A DNA stretch of 64,000 bases from positions 1-64,000 of the forward strand of contig JAODMO010000003.1 of NCBI GenBank assembly GCA_025464995.1, read 5' to 3'. Shown here one piece after another: positions 8,397 to 17,251 of the stretch. The position numbers were made by a program, and so were the translations under genes. Below the pieces are notes generated by a model. It was given only the letters and a program-made list of their open reading frames with translations, did not search any database and had not been told where the DNA came from. How positions within the stretch are numbered: the first letter of the stretch is position 1; every line of letters begins with the position of its first letter. Source of the stretch: Microbacteriaceae bacterium (lineage in GTDB: Bacteria; Actinomycetota; Actinomycetes; Actinomycetales; Microbacteriaceae).

Positions 8397-9185
8397 TCAA
8401 CCCGCCCGGCGCTGCGGTTGCAGCGTCTCATCGAGAACGAGGTGCAGCGACCGCGGGTCGTGGGCGTACCGTCCGAGGAACAGGCCGTCGACGGATGCGC
8501 CGAGCTGGGTGAGCAGGCCGGGTCCGGCACTTCCGCCGTAGATGACCCTGCCGGTGCTGACGATGGGGTGGGCCAGGAGCCATTCGCTCATCCGCGCGCA
8601 AACCTCGGCGATGTGGGCCGGGCTCGCCGCGGCATCCGCCCCGATCGCCCACTCGGGCTCGTAGGCGACCACGATCGACTCGATGTCCGTCTCGGCCTCG
8701 ACGACGTCGAGTGCCGAACGCAGCTGGTCGATGCAGGCGGCCGCCGCCAGGGTGGCGTTCATGCGGCTCGTCTCCCCCACGCAGAGCACCGGGGTGAGGC
8801 CGTTGCGCAGTGCAGCGGCGACCTTGCCGGCCACCATCTCGTCGGTCTCGGAGAAGATGCGGCGGCGCTCGGCGTGGCCGATCTCGACGAACCGGCAGCC
8901 GATGGCCGCGAGGTCGACGCCACTTACCTCGCCGGTGAACGCCCCACGGTCAGACCAGAACAGGTCCTGGGCTCCGACCGAGACCGCGGTGCCCTCGAAC
9001 GCGTCGACCACCGAGGTGAGCGTGGTGAACGACGGGAGCACGACGAGTTCGACGCATCCGCTGAGAATGGCCTCGTGCCTGCGCGCGATGTCGGCCACCT
9101 GGGTGGCCCAGGCGATCGTCTGGACGTGATCGAAGTACATCTTCAGGCTCACGCCGATCACTGTCGGTGCGAGGGTCGCCGTCAC
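8397..9185 (-). CDS. Triosephosphate-isomerase-like sugar-phosphate isomerase
   Basis: This 262-aa TIM-barrel isomerase has the triosephosphate isomerase catalytic residues: K15 in GVSLKMYF, H104 in IGHAERR and E176 in AYEPEW, plus the phosphate-binding IYGGSAGPG loop. The normal GNWKMN start is replaced by GVSLKMYF and the loop-6 region reads EPEWAIG. These features mark the erythritol/threitol paralogue (EryH/LerI type), which converts L-erythrulose 1-phosphate to D-erythrulose 4-phosphate, rather than glycolytic TpiA. The GTG start at 9185 follows a GAGGG site and is 27 nt after the RpiB-like gene. Function assigned by motif and context. Confidence 0.8.
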   Translation of the reverse strand: MTATLAPTVIGVSLKMYFDHVQTIAWATQVADIARRHEAILSGCVELVVLPSFTTLTSVVDAFEGTAVSVGAQDLFWSDRGAFTGEVSGVDLAAIGCRFVEIGHAERRRIFSETDEMVAGKVAAALRNGLTPVLCVGETSRMNATLAAAACIDQLRSALDVVEAETDIESIVVAYEPEWAIGADAAASPAHIAEVCARMSEWLLAHPIVSTGRVIYGGSAGPGLLTQLGASVDGLFLGRYAHDPRSLHLVLDETLQPQRRAG

Positions 9186-9212
9186 GAGGCGCCCTCGACC
9201 GGTGGCGGCGTC

Positions 9213-9686
9213 TCAGGCCGGGTCATTGTTCGCTTCGTATTCCGACAGGATGGCGACCTTCTCGGCGCTCGCGCTGGACTCGTCGAAGCGGTACGTGAGC
9301 CACTCCCGGGCGAGGCGGCGAGCGAGCTCGAGACCGACCACGCGCTGACCGAAGGTGAGCACCTGGGCGTTGTTGCTGAGGATCGCGCGCTCCACCGAGA
9401 AGCTGTCGTGGGCGGTGACCGCACGCACGCCGCTGACCTTGTTTGCCGCGATGGCGACGCCGAGGCCGGTGCCGCACACGAGCAGGGCGCGGTCGGCTGT
9501 GCCATCCGCGATCTTCTCCGCCGCGGCGATGCCGATCGTCGGGTAGGCGGTGTGACTGTTCTCGTCGACTCCGACGTCTTCGACCGACTCCACGAGGTCG
9601 CTCGCCAGCAGGTCGGCCTTGAGCGCCTCCTTGTAGGTGAAGCCCGCGTCGTCCGAGCCGATCACGATGCGCAGTTTGTCGGTCAT
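9213..9686 (-). CDS. RpiB/LacAB-family sugar-phosphate isomerase
   Basis: This 157-aa protein of the ribose-5-phosphate isomerase B family has the catalytic cysteine C71 in [17 protein letters not shown] and H93 in TAHDSFS. The N-terminal motif reads GSDDAGF, with Asp13 where RpiB normally has His. Erythritol-locus members of the family (EryI type) convert D-erythrulose 4-phosphate to D-erythrose 4-phosphate, which fits the neighbouring kinase and TIM-like isomerase. The ATG overlaps the kinase stop by 4 nt. A true ribose-5-phosphate isomerase role cannot be excluded. Confidence 0.85.
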   Translation of the reverse strand: MTDKLRIVIGSDDAGFTYKEALKADLLASDLVESVEDVGVDENSHTAYPTIGIAAAEKIADGTADRALLVCGTGLGVAIAANKVSGVRAVTAHDSFSVERAILSNNAQVLTFGQRVVGLELARRLAREWLTYRFDESSASAEKVAILSEYEANNDPA

Positions 9687-11434
9687 GAGTTTTCTCCTTC
9701 GGTGGTCGTGCCAGAAGTGGTCAGGGTGGGTTCGATGGCGCGGATGATGAGCGCCATCGAGATCGCACCGGGGTCCGGTGTGCCGACGCTTTTTTCGGCG
9801 TGCGGGCGTGCGCGGCCCATCTTCGGCAGCAGCGCCGCCGTCGACTTCGCCGCGGCATCCGCTACCCCGGCCGAGCGCGCCCAGGCGACGGCGAGGCGAT
9901 CCCCGTTGTCGACGCCGGACGTGAGTGATTCGCTGAATGGAATGAGGGTGTCGAGCAGGGTCTTGTCGCCCAGTTCGGCCTTTCCGTAGCGCATGATCGC
10001 GGCGACGGCATCCGCGATGCCCGCCGTGATGTCACGCGATTGCGGAACGGTGCTGTCGTCGATGCGCGCGGCGATGGCGTTGAGAGCGAGGCCCCACAGG
10101 GCGCCGGATGTTCCGCCCGCGCGGTCGGCCCAGGCGTCACCCGCCGCCGCGAGCAGTGTTCGGGCGCCGGCTCCGCCCGCGGCCGCCTCGCGCGCCGCGC
10201 CAGCGGCGGCGGTCGCCCCGCGCTGCATGCCGATGCCGTGGTCGCCGTCACCGGCGATGGAGTCGAGCCGCCCAAGTTCGTCGACGTTCGCATCGACCAC
10301 GGCGGTGAGCGCCTCGATGGCGGCGAGGAGGCGTGTGGCGGCCTCCCGGGACTCGACGGTCGCCTCACCGATGGCGGCGTGCTGCTCCTCTTCTCCCGCA
10401 ACGGTGGCGCGGGCCTCGCCCGGCAGCACCGATCCCTTCCGGTACGCGGGGGTGTAGGCGGGGGCGCGCCAGGTCTTCTCAAGTTCGTCGTCGAGCCAGA
10501 ACAGGGTGAGCGAGGTGCCCGCCATCTGGAAGCTCGTCACGAGCTCCCCGACATCGGGCTCGACGATCGTCACGCCGGCCGCCTCGAGCAGCCGGGCGAC
10601 GCGGCGGTAGAGCACAAAGAGTTCCTCGTACTTCACGGAGCCGAGGCCATTGAGGATGACGGCGGCGCGCTGGCCGTTCGCCGTCTCGATCGTCGGCGGC
10701 AGCTCGGCCAGGAGGGAGGAGACGAGCAACTCGGCGAGTTCATCGGCGGTCGGGATGTCCTGCTCGCCGATCCCCGGCTCGCCGTGGATCCCCATGCCGA
10801 CGGCCATTCGGCCCTCCGGCACGGTGAAGAGTGGGGCGTTCGCGCCCGGGAGTGTGCAGCCGCCGAAGGCGACGCCGAACGAACGGGTGCGCTCGTTCGC
10901 TGCGGTCGCGATACGCCACACCTCGTCGAGGTCGGCACCTGACGCGGCCGCCGCGGCGGCGGCCTTGAAGACGGTGAGGTCACCGGCGATGCCGCGGCGC
11001 TTGGTGATCTCGGCGACGGATGCGCTCGAGATGTCGTCGGTCACGACGACGGTGCGGCACGGGATTCCCTCGGCGATGAGGCGTTCCTGCGCGGCGTCGA
11101 AGTTGAGCACGTCACCGGCGTAGTTGCCGTAGCTGAGCAGCACGCCGCCGCCGTTGTTGGCCGCCTTGGCGACCGTGTAGACCTGGTGTGCGCTGGGGCT
11201 GGCGAATACGTTGCCCATCGCCGCGCCGTGCGCGAGGCCCTGGCCGACGATTCCGGCGAAGGCGGGATAGTGTCCCGAGCCGCCGCCGATGACGACGGCG
11301 ACCTCGCCGGCCGGGCTGATGGTTGACCGGACGACGCCACCGGAGACCTGCTGCACGAACGAGCTGTTGGCGGCAACGAAGCCCTCGATGAGTTCGTCCG
11401 CGAACTCCACGGGATTGTTGAAGAGGTAGGTCAT
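9683..11434 (-). CDS. Dihydroxyacetone-kinase-type (DhaK-DhaL fusion) ketose kinase
   Basis: This 583-aa ATP-dependent kinase is a fusion of a DhaK domain (about 1-325) and a DhaL domain (about 365-583). In Dha[13 protein letters not shown] (H55) and GMGIHGEPG (H217, the residue that binds the ketose covalently) are intact. In DhaL, the magnesium/ATP loop is [13 protein letters not shown] (391-403). In tetritol loci this fusion acts as an erythrulose kinase, the best guess here; dihydroxyacetone kinase is the alternative. The ATG at 11434 is preceded by AAGGACG. It sits between the ABC transporter genes and the two isomerases. Confidence 0.9.
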   Translation of the reverse strand: MTYLFNNPVEFADELIEGFVAANSSFVQQVSGGVVRSTISPAGEVAVVIGGGSGHYPAFAGIVGQGLAHGAAMGNVFASPSAHQVYTVAKAANNGGGVLLSYGNYAGDVLNFDAAQERLIAEGIPCRTVVVTDDISSASVAEITKRRGIAGDLTVFKAAAAAAASGADLDEVWRIATAANERTRSFGVAFGGCTLPGANAPLFTVPEGRMAVGMGIHGEPGIGEQDIPTADELAELLVSSLLAELPPTIETANGQRAAVILNGLGSVKYEELFVLYRRVARLLEAAGVTIVEPDVGELVTSFQMAGTSLTLFWLDDELEKTWRAPAYTPAYRKGSVLPGEARATVAGEEEQHAAIGEATVESREAATRLLAAIEALTAVVDANVDELGRLDSIAGDGDHGIGMQRGATAAAGAAREAAAGGAGARTLLAAAGDAWADRAGGTSGALWGLALNAIAARIDDSTVPQSRDITAGIADAVAAIMRYGKAELGDKTLLDTLIPFSESLTSGVDNGDRLAVAWARSAGVADAAAKSTAALLPKMGRARPHAEKSVGTPDPGAISMALIIRAIEPTLTTSGTTTEGENS

Positions 11435-11528
11435 GTACGTCGTCCTTCGGGTTGTCCCTGCCAGTCGCACCCCCGAGAGGGCGCGACCGGCAGGTTCAAT
11501 GCTGCTTGGTGCGGGTTGAGTGTTGTAA

Positions 11529-12503
11529 TTAGCCGTCGACCGAGAAGTTGCCGTAGCTGGCGACGTTCTCGGGCGTGATCAGCACGCAGTCGAAGGACTG
11601 CTTCTCCTCGGAGACGCCGGTCTTGCCGGTGCGGAGGAAGGAGTCCGCCTGCTGCACCGCGGCGGTCGCGTACACGACGACCGGCTGCAGCACGGTGTAC
11701 TGCAGGGTTCCGTCGGTGATCGCCTTCGCGGCATCCGGAGCGCCGTCGAAGCCGCCGACCTTGACCTGGTCGAGCTTGCCGGCCTCCTTCAGCGCGGCGA
11801 TCGCACCGAGAGCCATCTGGTCGTTACCGGCGATGACACCGATGATGTTCGGGTTCGCCGCGAGGAGACTCTGCATCTTGTCGTGGCCCTCCTTCTGGTC
11901 CCAGTTCGCGACCTCGGAGCCGACGAGCTTCAGGTCGGGGTACTGCGAGAGGATCGAGGCGTAGCCGTTGGAGCGTGTCGCCGCGTTGTTGTCGGCCTGG
12001 CGACCGAGCAGCTCCACGTACTCACCGGTCGTGCCGACGCGGTTCACCCACTCCTGCGCGCCGAGGGCGGCACCCTGGGCGTTGTTCGAGACGAGCTGCG
12101 ACTGCGCGAGGCCCTCCTCGTTGATCTCCGCGTTGACCAGGAACACCGGGATGTCGGCGGCGACGAGCTTCTTCACCGCGCCGATGGAACCGTTGGCGTC
12201 CGCCGGGTCGAGGACGACTGCGACCGACTTGTTGGTGATCGCGGTGTCGACGAGGTCGCTCTCCTTTTTGGAGTCGCCGTTGTGTGCACCGATCTTCGAG
12301 GTGTATCCGAGCTTCTCGGCCTCGGCCGCTGCGGCGTCGCCCTCGGCGGCCCAGTACGGGTTAGCCGGGTCGTTGACGATGATGGTGATGAGGCCACCCT
12401 CGGCGCTGGCGTCCGAACCGCCGCCGGAGTCTCCTGATGCGCATCCGGCGAGTGCCACAATCGTGACACCTACGGCAAGCGCTGCTGCTGCTTTGCGAAA
12501 CAT
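11529..12503 (-). CDS. Sugar ABC transporter substrate-binding lipoprotein
   Basis: This 324-aa type I periplasmic-binding fold protein (ribose/xylose group) captures the sugar or polyol outside the membrane. A signal peptide (MFRKAAAALAVGVTIVALAG) ends in lipobox LAGC with lipid-bearing C21, followed by a Gly/Ser linker. The mature part has TIIVNDPANPYWAAEGD and GNDQMALGAIAALKEAG, typical of the family. The ATG at 12503 follows AAAGGGAAG. It is encoded after the permease in a gene order ATPase-permease-binding protein. The predicted ligand is a tetritol, from context only. Confidence 0.93.
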   Translation of the reverse strand: MFRKAAAALAVGVTIVALAGCASGDSGGGSDASAEGGLITIIVNDPANPYWAAEGDAAAAEAEKLGYTSKIGAHNGDSKKESDLVDTAITNKSVAVVLDPADANGSIGAVKKLVAADIPVFLVNAEINEEGLAQSQLVSNNAQGAALGAQEWVNRVGTTGEYVELLGRQADNNAATRSNGYASILSQYPDLKLVGSEVANWDQKEGHDKMQSLLAANPNIIGVIAGNDQMALGAIAALKEAGKLDQVKVGGFDGAPDAAKAITDGTLQYTVLQPVVVYATAAVQQADSFLRTGKTGVSEEKQSFDCVLITPENVASYGNFSVDG

Positions 12504-12546
12504 GTTGCTTCCCTTTCGTTCTGCTCTATTCCGGTTGACGAGGGCG

Positions 12547-13677
12547 TCAGCCGGCTGTCTTCGTCGCCGCGACACCAGCTGTGGTGCCTGCACTGTCGGA
12601 AGAAGTTGTTGTGGGTGCCGCCGGCACCTGGGTGCGGTTCTTGCCCTTGTACTGGATGGCGTTGAGCAGCACGGCGAGCACGATGACGGCGCCCTTGAAC
12701 ACCATCTGCCAGTACTCGGAGACGCCCACGATGACGAGGCCGTCGGAGAGGAATCCGATGACGAACGCGCCGAGGAGTGTGCCGCGCACGTTGCCGCGGC
12801 CACCGGCGAGGCTCGCGCCGCCGATGACGACCGCCGCGATCGCGGTGAGTTCGAACGACTCACCCGACGTCGGGTTCGCGGAGGTGAGCTCGGAGGCGAT
12901 GATGATGCCGGCGAACGCGGCACACAGGCCGGAGAGCACGTAGACGCGGATCTTGACCTTCTTGACCGGGATGCCGGAAAGCTCGGCCGCGCGCTCGTTG
13001 CCGCCCGAGGCGTAGAGCCAGCGTCCGAACGGGGCCTTGTTGAGCAGCAGGCTCGCGGCGATGGCGATCACGATCATCACGATGACGCCGATCGGCACGC
13101 CGAGGATGCGGTTGAAACCGAGCCAGTCGAAGCCCTCGTTGCCGAACTCCGGGCTTCCGCCGAGGCTCGGGTAGGTGCGGCCATTCGTGATGAGCAGCGC
13201 GATGCCGCGGACGACGTAGAGCATACCCAGCGTCGCCACGAAGGGCGCCACGTTGAACTTGGCGATCAGTACGCCGTTCACGAGCCCGACGAGGGCGCCG
13301 GTCCCGAGGGCGATCACCACCGTCACCCACACCGAGGGATAGAGCGCGATGCCCAGTTCCGGGATCAGCACACCCTGCATGAGATAGCCGGCGACGACGC
13401 CCGAGAGCCCCAGCGTGGCTCCGACCGAGAGGTCGATGCCGCCGTTGAGGATGACGAGCAGCATGCCGATGGCGAGGATCGCGTACACGGCCACGTGCTG
13501 CGACATCTGCAGCAGGTTGCCAACGTTCAGGTAGTTGGGCGACAGGAGCGAAAAGATGATGATGATGACGATGAGCGCGAGGAACGCGCGACCCTGGAGC
13601 AGGAGCGCGCGGATGTCGAACCCGTTCGGGAACATGCGGGCAATAAGTCCGGGCGCCGCCGGTTGCATGGAGCTCAT
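12547..13677 (-). CDS. Sugar ABC transporter permease (RbsC family)
   Basis: This 376-aa polytopic membrane protein has the RbsC/XylH signature NGGIDLSVGATLGLSGVVAG in its first half and AVVIGGASLAGGRGNVRGTL in the second. It forms the channel for the importer encoded with it. The start overlaps the ATPase stop by 4 nt. The C-terminal tail after about residue 340 is Thr/Ala/Pro-rich and probably cytoplasmic and disordered. Confidence 0.93.
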   Translation of the reverse strand: MSSMQPAAPGLIARMFPNGFDIRALLLQGRAFLALIVIIIIFSLLSPNYLNVGNLLQMSQHVAVYAILAIGMLLVILNGGIDLSVGATLGLSGVVAGYLMQGVLIPELGIALYPSVWVTVVIALGTGALVGLVNGVLIAKFNVAPFVATLGMLYVVRGIALLITNGRTYPSLGGSPEFGNEGFDWLGFNRILGVPIGVIVMIVIAIAASLLLNKAPFGRWLYASGGNERAAELSGIPVKKVKIRVYVLSGLCAAFAGIIIASELTSANPTSGESFELTAIAAVVIGGASLAGGRGNVRGTLLGAFVIGFLSDGLVIVGVSEYWQMVFKGAVIVLAVLLNAIQYKGKNRTQVPAAPTTTSSDSAGTTAGVAATKTAG

Positions 13678-15230
13678 GAGTGCGATCCGTTCGTGTCGAG
13701 TGCGGCAACGGACTCGCCCGATGCTGCCATTACTTGTTCTTTGGTTGCGCCGAGGGCGTGGAACTCGGCGGAAATCTTGCCCTTGTTCATCACGATGATG
13801 CGGTTGGCGATGCTCAGCGACTCGCCGACCTCGCTGGTGGAGTAGATGACCGCGAGCCCCTCGGATGCGAGGCGCGTGAGCAGGCCGAAAACCTCGGCCT
13901 TTGCGCCGACGTCGATGCCGCGGCTGGGCTCGTCGAGCAGGATGACCTTGGGGTCGGTCATCAGCATCTTGCCGATGACGACCTTTTGCTGGTTGCCGCC
14001 GCTGAGCGAGCCGATGGCCGCGCCCGGTCCGGCCGTCTTGACCCCGACATCCGAGATCTGCGAGCGAACGAGCTTGGCCTCGGAGGGCTTGGAGAAGAAC
14101 AGCCCGCGAACGAACGAGCTGAGGCTCGCCAGCGAGATGTTCTCACCGACCGACATGGTCTGCACCAGGCCATCGCGCTGGCGGTCTTCGGGCACGAGGG
14201 CGAGACCGCGCTCGATGCGCTGGGCGATAGTGAGGCCAGCGACGTCGTCGCCGCGCAGCAGCACGCGTCCGCCGACGACCGCGGTGCGGCCGGCGACCGC
14301 CTCGAGCAGTTCGGTGCGGCCGGCGCCCATGAGACCGTAGATGCAGACGACCTCTCCCTCGCGCAGGTCGATCGAGACCCCGTCGACCACGAGGCGTTCC
14401 GAGTTCGTCGGGTCGACGACCTTGACGTTCTCGATCGACAGGGCGACCTCGCCGCCGGTCATACCGGCCGGGGGCTGCCCGAGATCGAAGTTGCGACCGA
14501 CCATGTTGGCCACGATCCACTCGAGGTCGATGTTGGTCGCGAGCTCGGTGGCGACGATCGCGCCGTCGCGGAGGACGACCGCGAAGTCCGTGACGAGCAG
14601 TGCCTCCTCGAGGTGGTGCGAGATGTAGACGATCGATACACCGCTCACGGTGAGATCCGAGATCACCTTGAAGAGAACCTCGACTTCGGAGGCGCTGAGG
14701 GCGGAGGTCGGCTCGTCCATGATGAGGATTCGCGCGTTGACCGACAGGGCGCGGGCGATTTCTACGATCTGCTGCTGACCGAGCCGAAGGTCGGCTACGA
14801 GCGTCGAGGGCTCGACGTTCTCCTCGAGGCGCTGCATGAGGGTACGCACCTGCCGGTCTTCCTCGCGGTAGTCGACCGCTCCCGTCTTCGTAAGGATCTC
14901 GCGGCCCATGAAGATGTTGTCACGGACGCTCAGGTTCGGGGCCAGACTCAGTTCCTGGTGGATGATCGAGATGCCGCGGTCGCGTGCGTCGACCGTATTG
15001 GCGAACTCGACGTGCTCACCGCGCAGTTCGAGGGTTCCCGAGGTGGGGGTCTCCACGCCCGAAAGGATCTTCATCAGCGTGGACTTGCCCGCACCGTTCT
15101 CCCCGAAGAGCGTCGTGACCTTGCCCTCGTGGATCTCGAAGTTCACTCCCTTGAGGGCGTGGGTGCCGCCGTAGCGCTTGGTGATGTCTGTCGCGCGCAG
15201 CACGACCGTCTCGGTGGCGACGGCGCTCAT
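13674..15230 (-). CDS. Sugar ABC transporter ATP-binding protein (RbsA family)
   Basis: This 518-aa tandem ATPase energises the importer. The N-terminal half has Walker A GENGAGKST (43-51) and Walker B ILIMDEPTS. The C-terminal half has a degenerate Walker A (GLMGAGRTE) but a perfect LSGGNQQKV signature and VILLDEPSRGID, the usual asymmetry of RbsA/MglA proteins. The ATG at 15230 overlaps the preceding stop as TGATG; a GTG one codon earlier is also possible. Confidence 0.94.
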   Translation of the reverse strand: MSAVATETVVLRATDITKRYGGTHALKGVNFEIHEGKVTTLFGENGAGKSTLMKILSGVETPTSGTLELRGEHVEFANTVDARDRGISIIHQELSLAPNLSVRDNIFMGREILTKTGAVDYREEDRQVRTLMQRLEENVEPSTLVADLRLGQQQIVEIARALSVNARILIMDEPTSALSASEVEVLFKVISDLTVSGVSIVYISHHLEEALLVTDFAVVLRDGAIVATELATNIDLEWIVANMVGRNFDLGQPPAGMTGGEVALSIENVKVVDPTNSERLVVDGVSIDLREGEVVCIYGLMGAGRTELLEAVAGRTAVVGGRVLLRGDDVAGLTIAQRIERGLALVPEDRQRDGLVQTMSVGENISLASLSSFVRGLFFSKPSEAKLVRSQISDVGVKTAGPGAAIGSLSGGNQQKVVIGKMLMTDPKVILLDEPSRGIDVGAKAEVFGLLTRLASEGLAVIYSTSEVGESLSIANRIIVMNKGKISAEFHALGATKEQVMAASGESVAALDTNGSHS

Positions 15231-15877
15231 CACTGGGCCTCGATCTCGACGGGGGTGACCAGGTACGACGCCGGGTTGATCAGCTGGAACGGGCCGGTGA
15301 TTGTGACGGTCCTGCCGTTCGCCCCGGCCGAGTCGAAGCCGTCGAGCACCGTCGTCTTGACGATGTTATTCAACTCCGATCCGACATCCTGGTACTCGAT
15401 CTGGTTGGTGAACTGCGGGAAGTGCACGGTACCGGAGGCGTCGCGGATGGCGGTGCCGTTGATGGCCGGCCCCACCTGGACGCGCACGGTGACGCCCTCG
15501 GGAAGACCCGCGACCGTGACCGGCATGATGCCGCCCGCGACCGGTCCTGCCACGCCCGAGAACGTGACGGTGTAGACGGGCGCCGAGGTGCCCTCCACGA
15601 CGCCGTATTCCTCGGCTGCCGCGGCGGGGTCGGCGGCGATGGCCGCGCTCACCTCAAGCAGGTCGTGCTCGTTGTCGAGGATTCCCGGGAGGATCTCGGA
15701 ATCCCAGTTCTCGCTTGCGTAGTCGGCGGCGCTGAAGTTCGCCGCTCCCTCCGCGGCGCCGTCGCCCGTCACGATCTTGGTTCCGAAGAACATCGCAATG
15801 AGCACAACGACAACGAGGCCGACGATGATGAGACGCTTGCGCTTGACGGTGCTGACGGCGGTCGATTGAGCTGACAC
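15230..15877 (-). CDS. DUF2291-like membrane-anchored protein of a sugar ABC operon
   Basis: This 215-aa protein has a short basic N terminus, one membrane helix (about residues 16-34, RLIIVGLVVVVLIAMFFGTK) and an extracytoplasmic domain with VYTVTFSGVAGPVAGGIMPV and FTNQIEYQDVGSELNN. It resembles the DUF2291 family, which travels with RbsABC-type importers in polyol loci. The role is unknown; it could be an accessory part of the transporter. The GTG at 15877 is preceded by GGGAG. It lies between the first dehydrogenase gene and the ATPase gene and is translationally coupled to the latter. Confidence 0.8.
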   Translation of the reverse strand: MSAQSTAVSTVKRKRLIIVGLVVVVLIAMFFGTKIVTGDGAAEGAANFSAADYASENWDSEILPGILDNEHDLLEVSAAIAADPAAAAEEYGVVEGTSAPVYTVTFSGVAGPVAGGIMPVTVAGLPEGVTVRVQVGPAINGTAIRDASGTVHFPQFTNQIEYQDVGSELNNIVKTTVLDGFDSAGANGRTVTITGPFQLINPASYLVTPVEIEAQ

Positions 15878-15930
15878 GGTGAGGCTCCCTGTTGCTTTGC
15901 GGTACGGGGGGAATCGAAAAGGGGGAAGGG

Positions 15931-16947
15931 CTACAGAACGCGCGACTCGGTGTCGTTCGGGCGGATCTGCAGCTTGCGGCCCGACCCAGCGCGGAACATC
16001 TCGAGCGCCTTCGGATAGTCCTCGAGGGTGAAGGAGTGGCTCAGCATGGGGCCTGGGTTGATGGCTCCCGCCTCGAACATCTCGACGGCGCGGCCGAAGG
16101 AGTTGAGAACCGCCATGGTGCCGACGATGGAGATTTCGTCGCGGTACACGCGGAACGGCGAGTAGTTCGCGTGGGCCTCGGCCGGCGCGACGCCGAAGTG
16201 CTGGAACGTGCCGCCCGCCTTCACACGGGGAAGCCCGTCTTCGATGGCGCGGATGTTGCCGGTGCAGTCGATGACAACATCCCACTTCTCGCGGCCGGCG
16301 TCGTTCGCGTTCTGGTGGATGTTCTCGATTCCCAATTCGCGGGCCACGTCGAGGCGGCTGTCGTTCACGTCGACGATAGTGACGCTCGCGGCGCCGGCGC
16401 GGGGGGCGAGCTGCGCCATGAGCAGGCCCATGGTTCCTGCGCCGTAGATGAGGTAGTGCTCGCCCATCTTGCGCGGCAGGACGTCGTAGCCGCGGATGGC
16501 GCAGGCGAGGGGCTCGATGAGCGCTGCCTGGTAGATGTCCGTCTCCGGCTTGAGCTTGAACACGTTGGCGACGGGTGCGACGAAGCGCTCCTGCGATGCG
16601 CCGTCGGATGCGACGACGCCGAGGCCGTTCCAGAATCGGCAGAGGTTGCTCTTGCCATTCAGGCAGAACTCGCACTCGCCACACGTCGTGCTCGGGTTCA
16701 CCGCGACGTGGTCACCGACGGCGAGGCTCGTCACGCCCTCCCCCACAGCGACGATCACGCCTGTCGCTTCGTGGCCGGGGACGAGCGGGAAGACGGTGCC
16801 CTCGAACTCGCCGTCGAACACGTGAGTGTCGGTGCCGCAGACGCCGACCGCGGCGACCTCGATGAGCACTTCCTTGACACCGGGCTTCGGCTCTTCGCGC
16901 TCGACCAGGGCGAGGTTACCGGCTGCTTCGAAAACTACTGCGCGCAT
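15931..16947 (-). CDS. Zinc-dependent alcohol/polyol dehydrogenase
   Basis: This 338-aa medium-chain dehydrogenase opens the catabolic operon. Catalytic zinc ligands are C37 (VGVCGTDTHVFDG) and H59-E60 (VPGHEATG). The four structural-zinc cysteines are present (C89, C92, C95, C103 in CGECEFCLNGKSNLC), unlike the operon's second dehydrogenase. The NAD-binding GAGTMG loop follows. Having two different polyol dehydrogenases in one operon suggests two stereoisomeric substrates, for example threitol and erythritol. AAAGGAGTG lies just upstream of the ATG. Confidence 0.9.
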   Translation of the reverse strand: MRAVVFEAAGNLALVEREEPKPGVKEVLIEVAAVGVCGTDTHVFDGEFEGTVFPLVPGHEATGVIVAVGEGVTSLAVGDHVAVNPSTTCGECEFCLNGKSNLCRFWNGLGVVASDGASQERFVAPVANVFKLKPETDIYQAALIEPLACAIRGYDVLPRKMGEHYLIYGAGTMGLLMAQLAPRAGAASVTIVDVNDSRLDVARELGIENIHQNANDAGREKWDVVIDCTGNIRAIEDGLPRVKAGGTFQHFGVAPAEAHANYSPFRVYRDEISIVGTMAVLNSFGRAVEMFEAGAINPGPMLSHSFTLEDYPKALEMFRAGSGRKLQIRPNDTESRVL

Positions 16948-17077
16948 CTATTCGACACTCCTTTGGGCCATCGTGATTCGGGTGCTCCCGGCGTTCCGGG
17001 AGAGTGGGATGCGTCACACCTGACGACTTTCCCCGTGTTACAAGTTTGTTAGTTTGTGGTGTTTCCGTGTGAAATAC

Positions 17078-17107
17078 ACCGTAGACCCCCTCGCGCGCGC
17101 ATGTCAA
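17078..17107 (-). promoter_or_regulatory. Predicted sigma-70-type promoter of the polyol operon
   Basis: On the minus strand TTGACA (17107-17102) is separated by 18 nt from TACGGT (17083-17078). The predicted start site lies about 125 nt before the first dehydrogenase gene. Immediately downstream is GGTGTATTTCACACGGAAACACC, which contains inverted GGTGT/ACACC half-sites, and an A/C-rich stretch with CACAAACTAACAAAC. These could bind the operon's DeoR regulator. Prediction from sequence only. Confidence 0.55.
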
Positions 17108-17211
17108 ACCGTCGATCCGGGGAATCCGGCCGTCACGGAATTGTGAAAAGGGCGCGCGGATTTAACGCAGGTCTAACGTGGAGTTGCGAGTTTCCGGCGC
17201 GCAAAAAGGAA

Positions 17212-17243
17212 CTTCGGCGGCCCACCGCAGTGGGCCGCCGAAG
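17212..17243 (-). terminator. Rho-independent terminator after ilvE
   Basis: A perfect 14-bp stem, CTTCGGCGGCCCAC (17212-17225) with GTGGGCCGCCGAAG (17230-17243), has a 4-nt loop. On the minus strand it is followed by TTCCTTTTTG, a T-tract. It lies 8 nt past the ilvE stop and insulates the leuB-ilvE unit from the polyol operon downstream. Confidence 0.9.
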
Positions 17244-17251
17244 GAATCGAC

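Noticed and set aside
8397-9185. Glycolytic triosephosphate isomerase
   Set aside because: The conserved GNWKMN start is replaced, and the gene is buried in a polyol operon with an RpiB-like partner rather than with gap-pgk.
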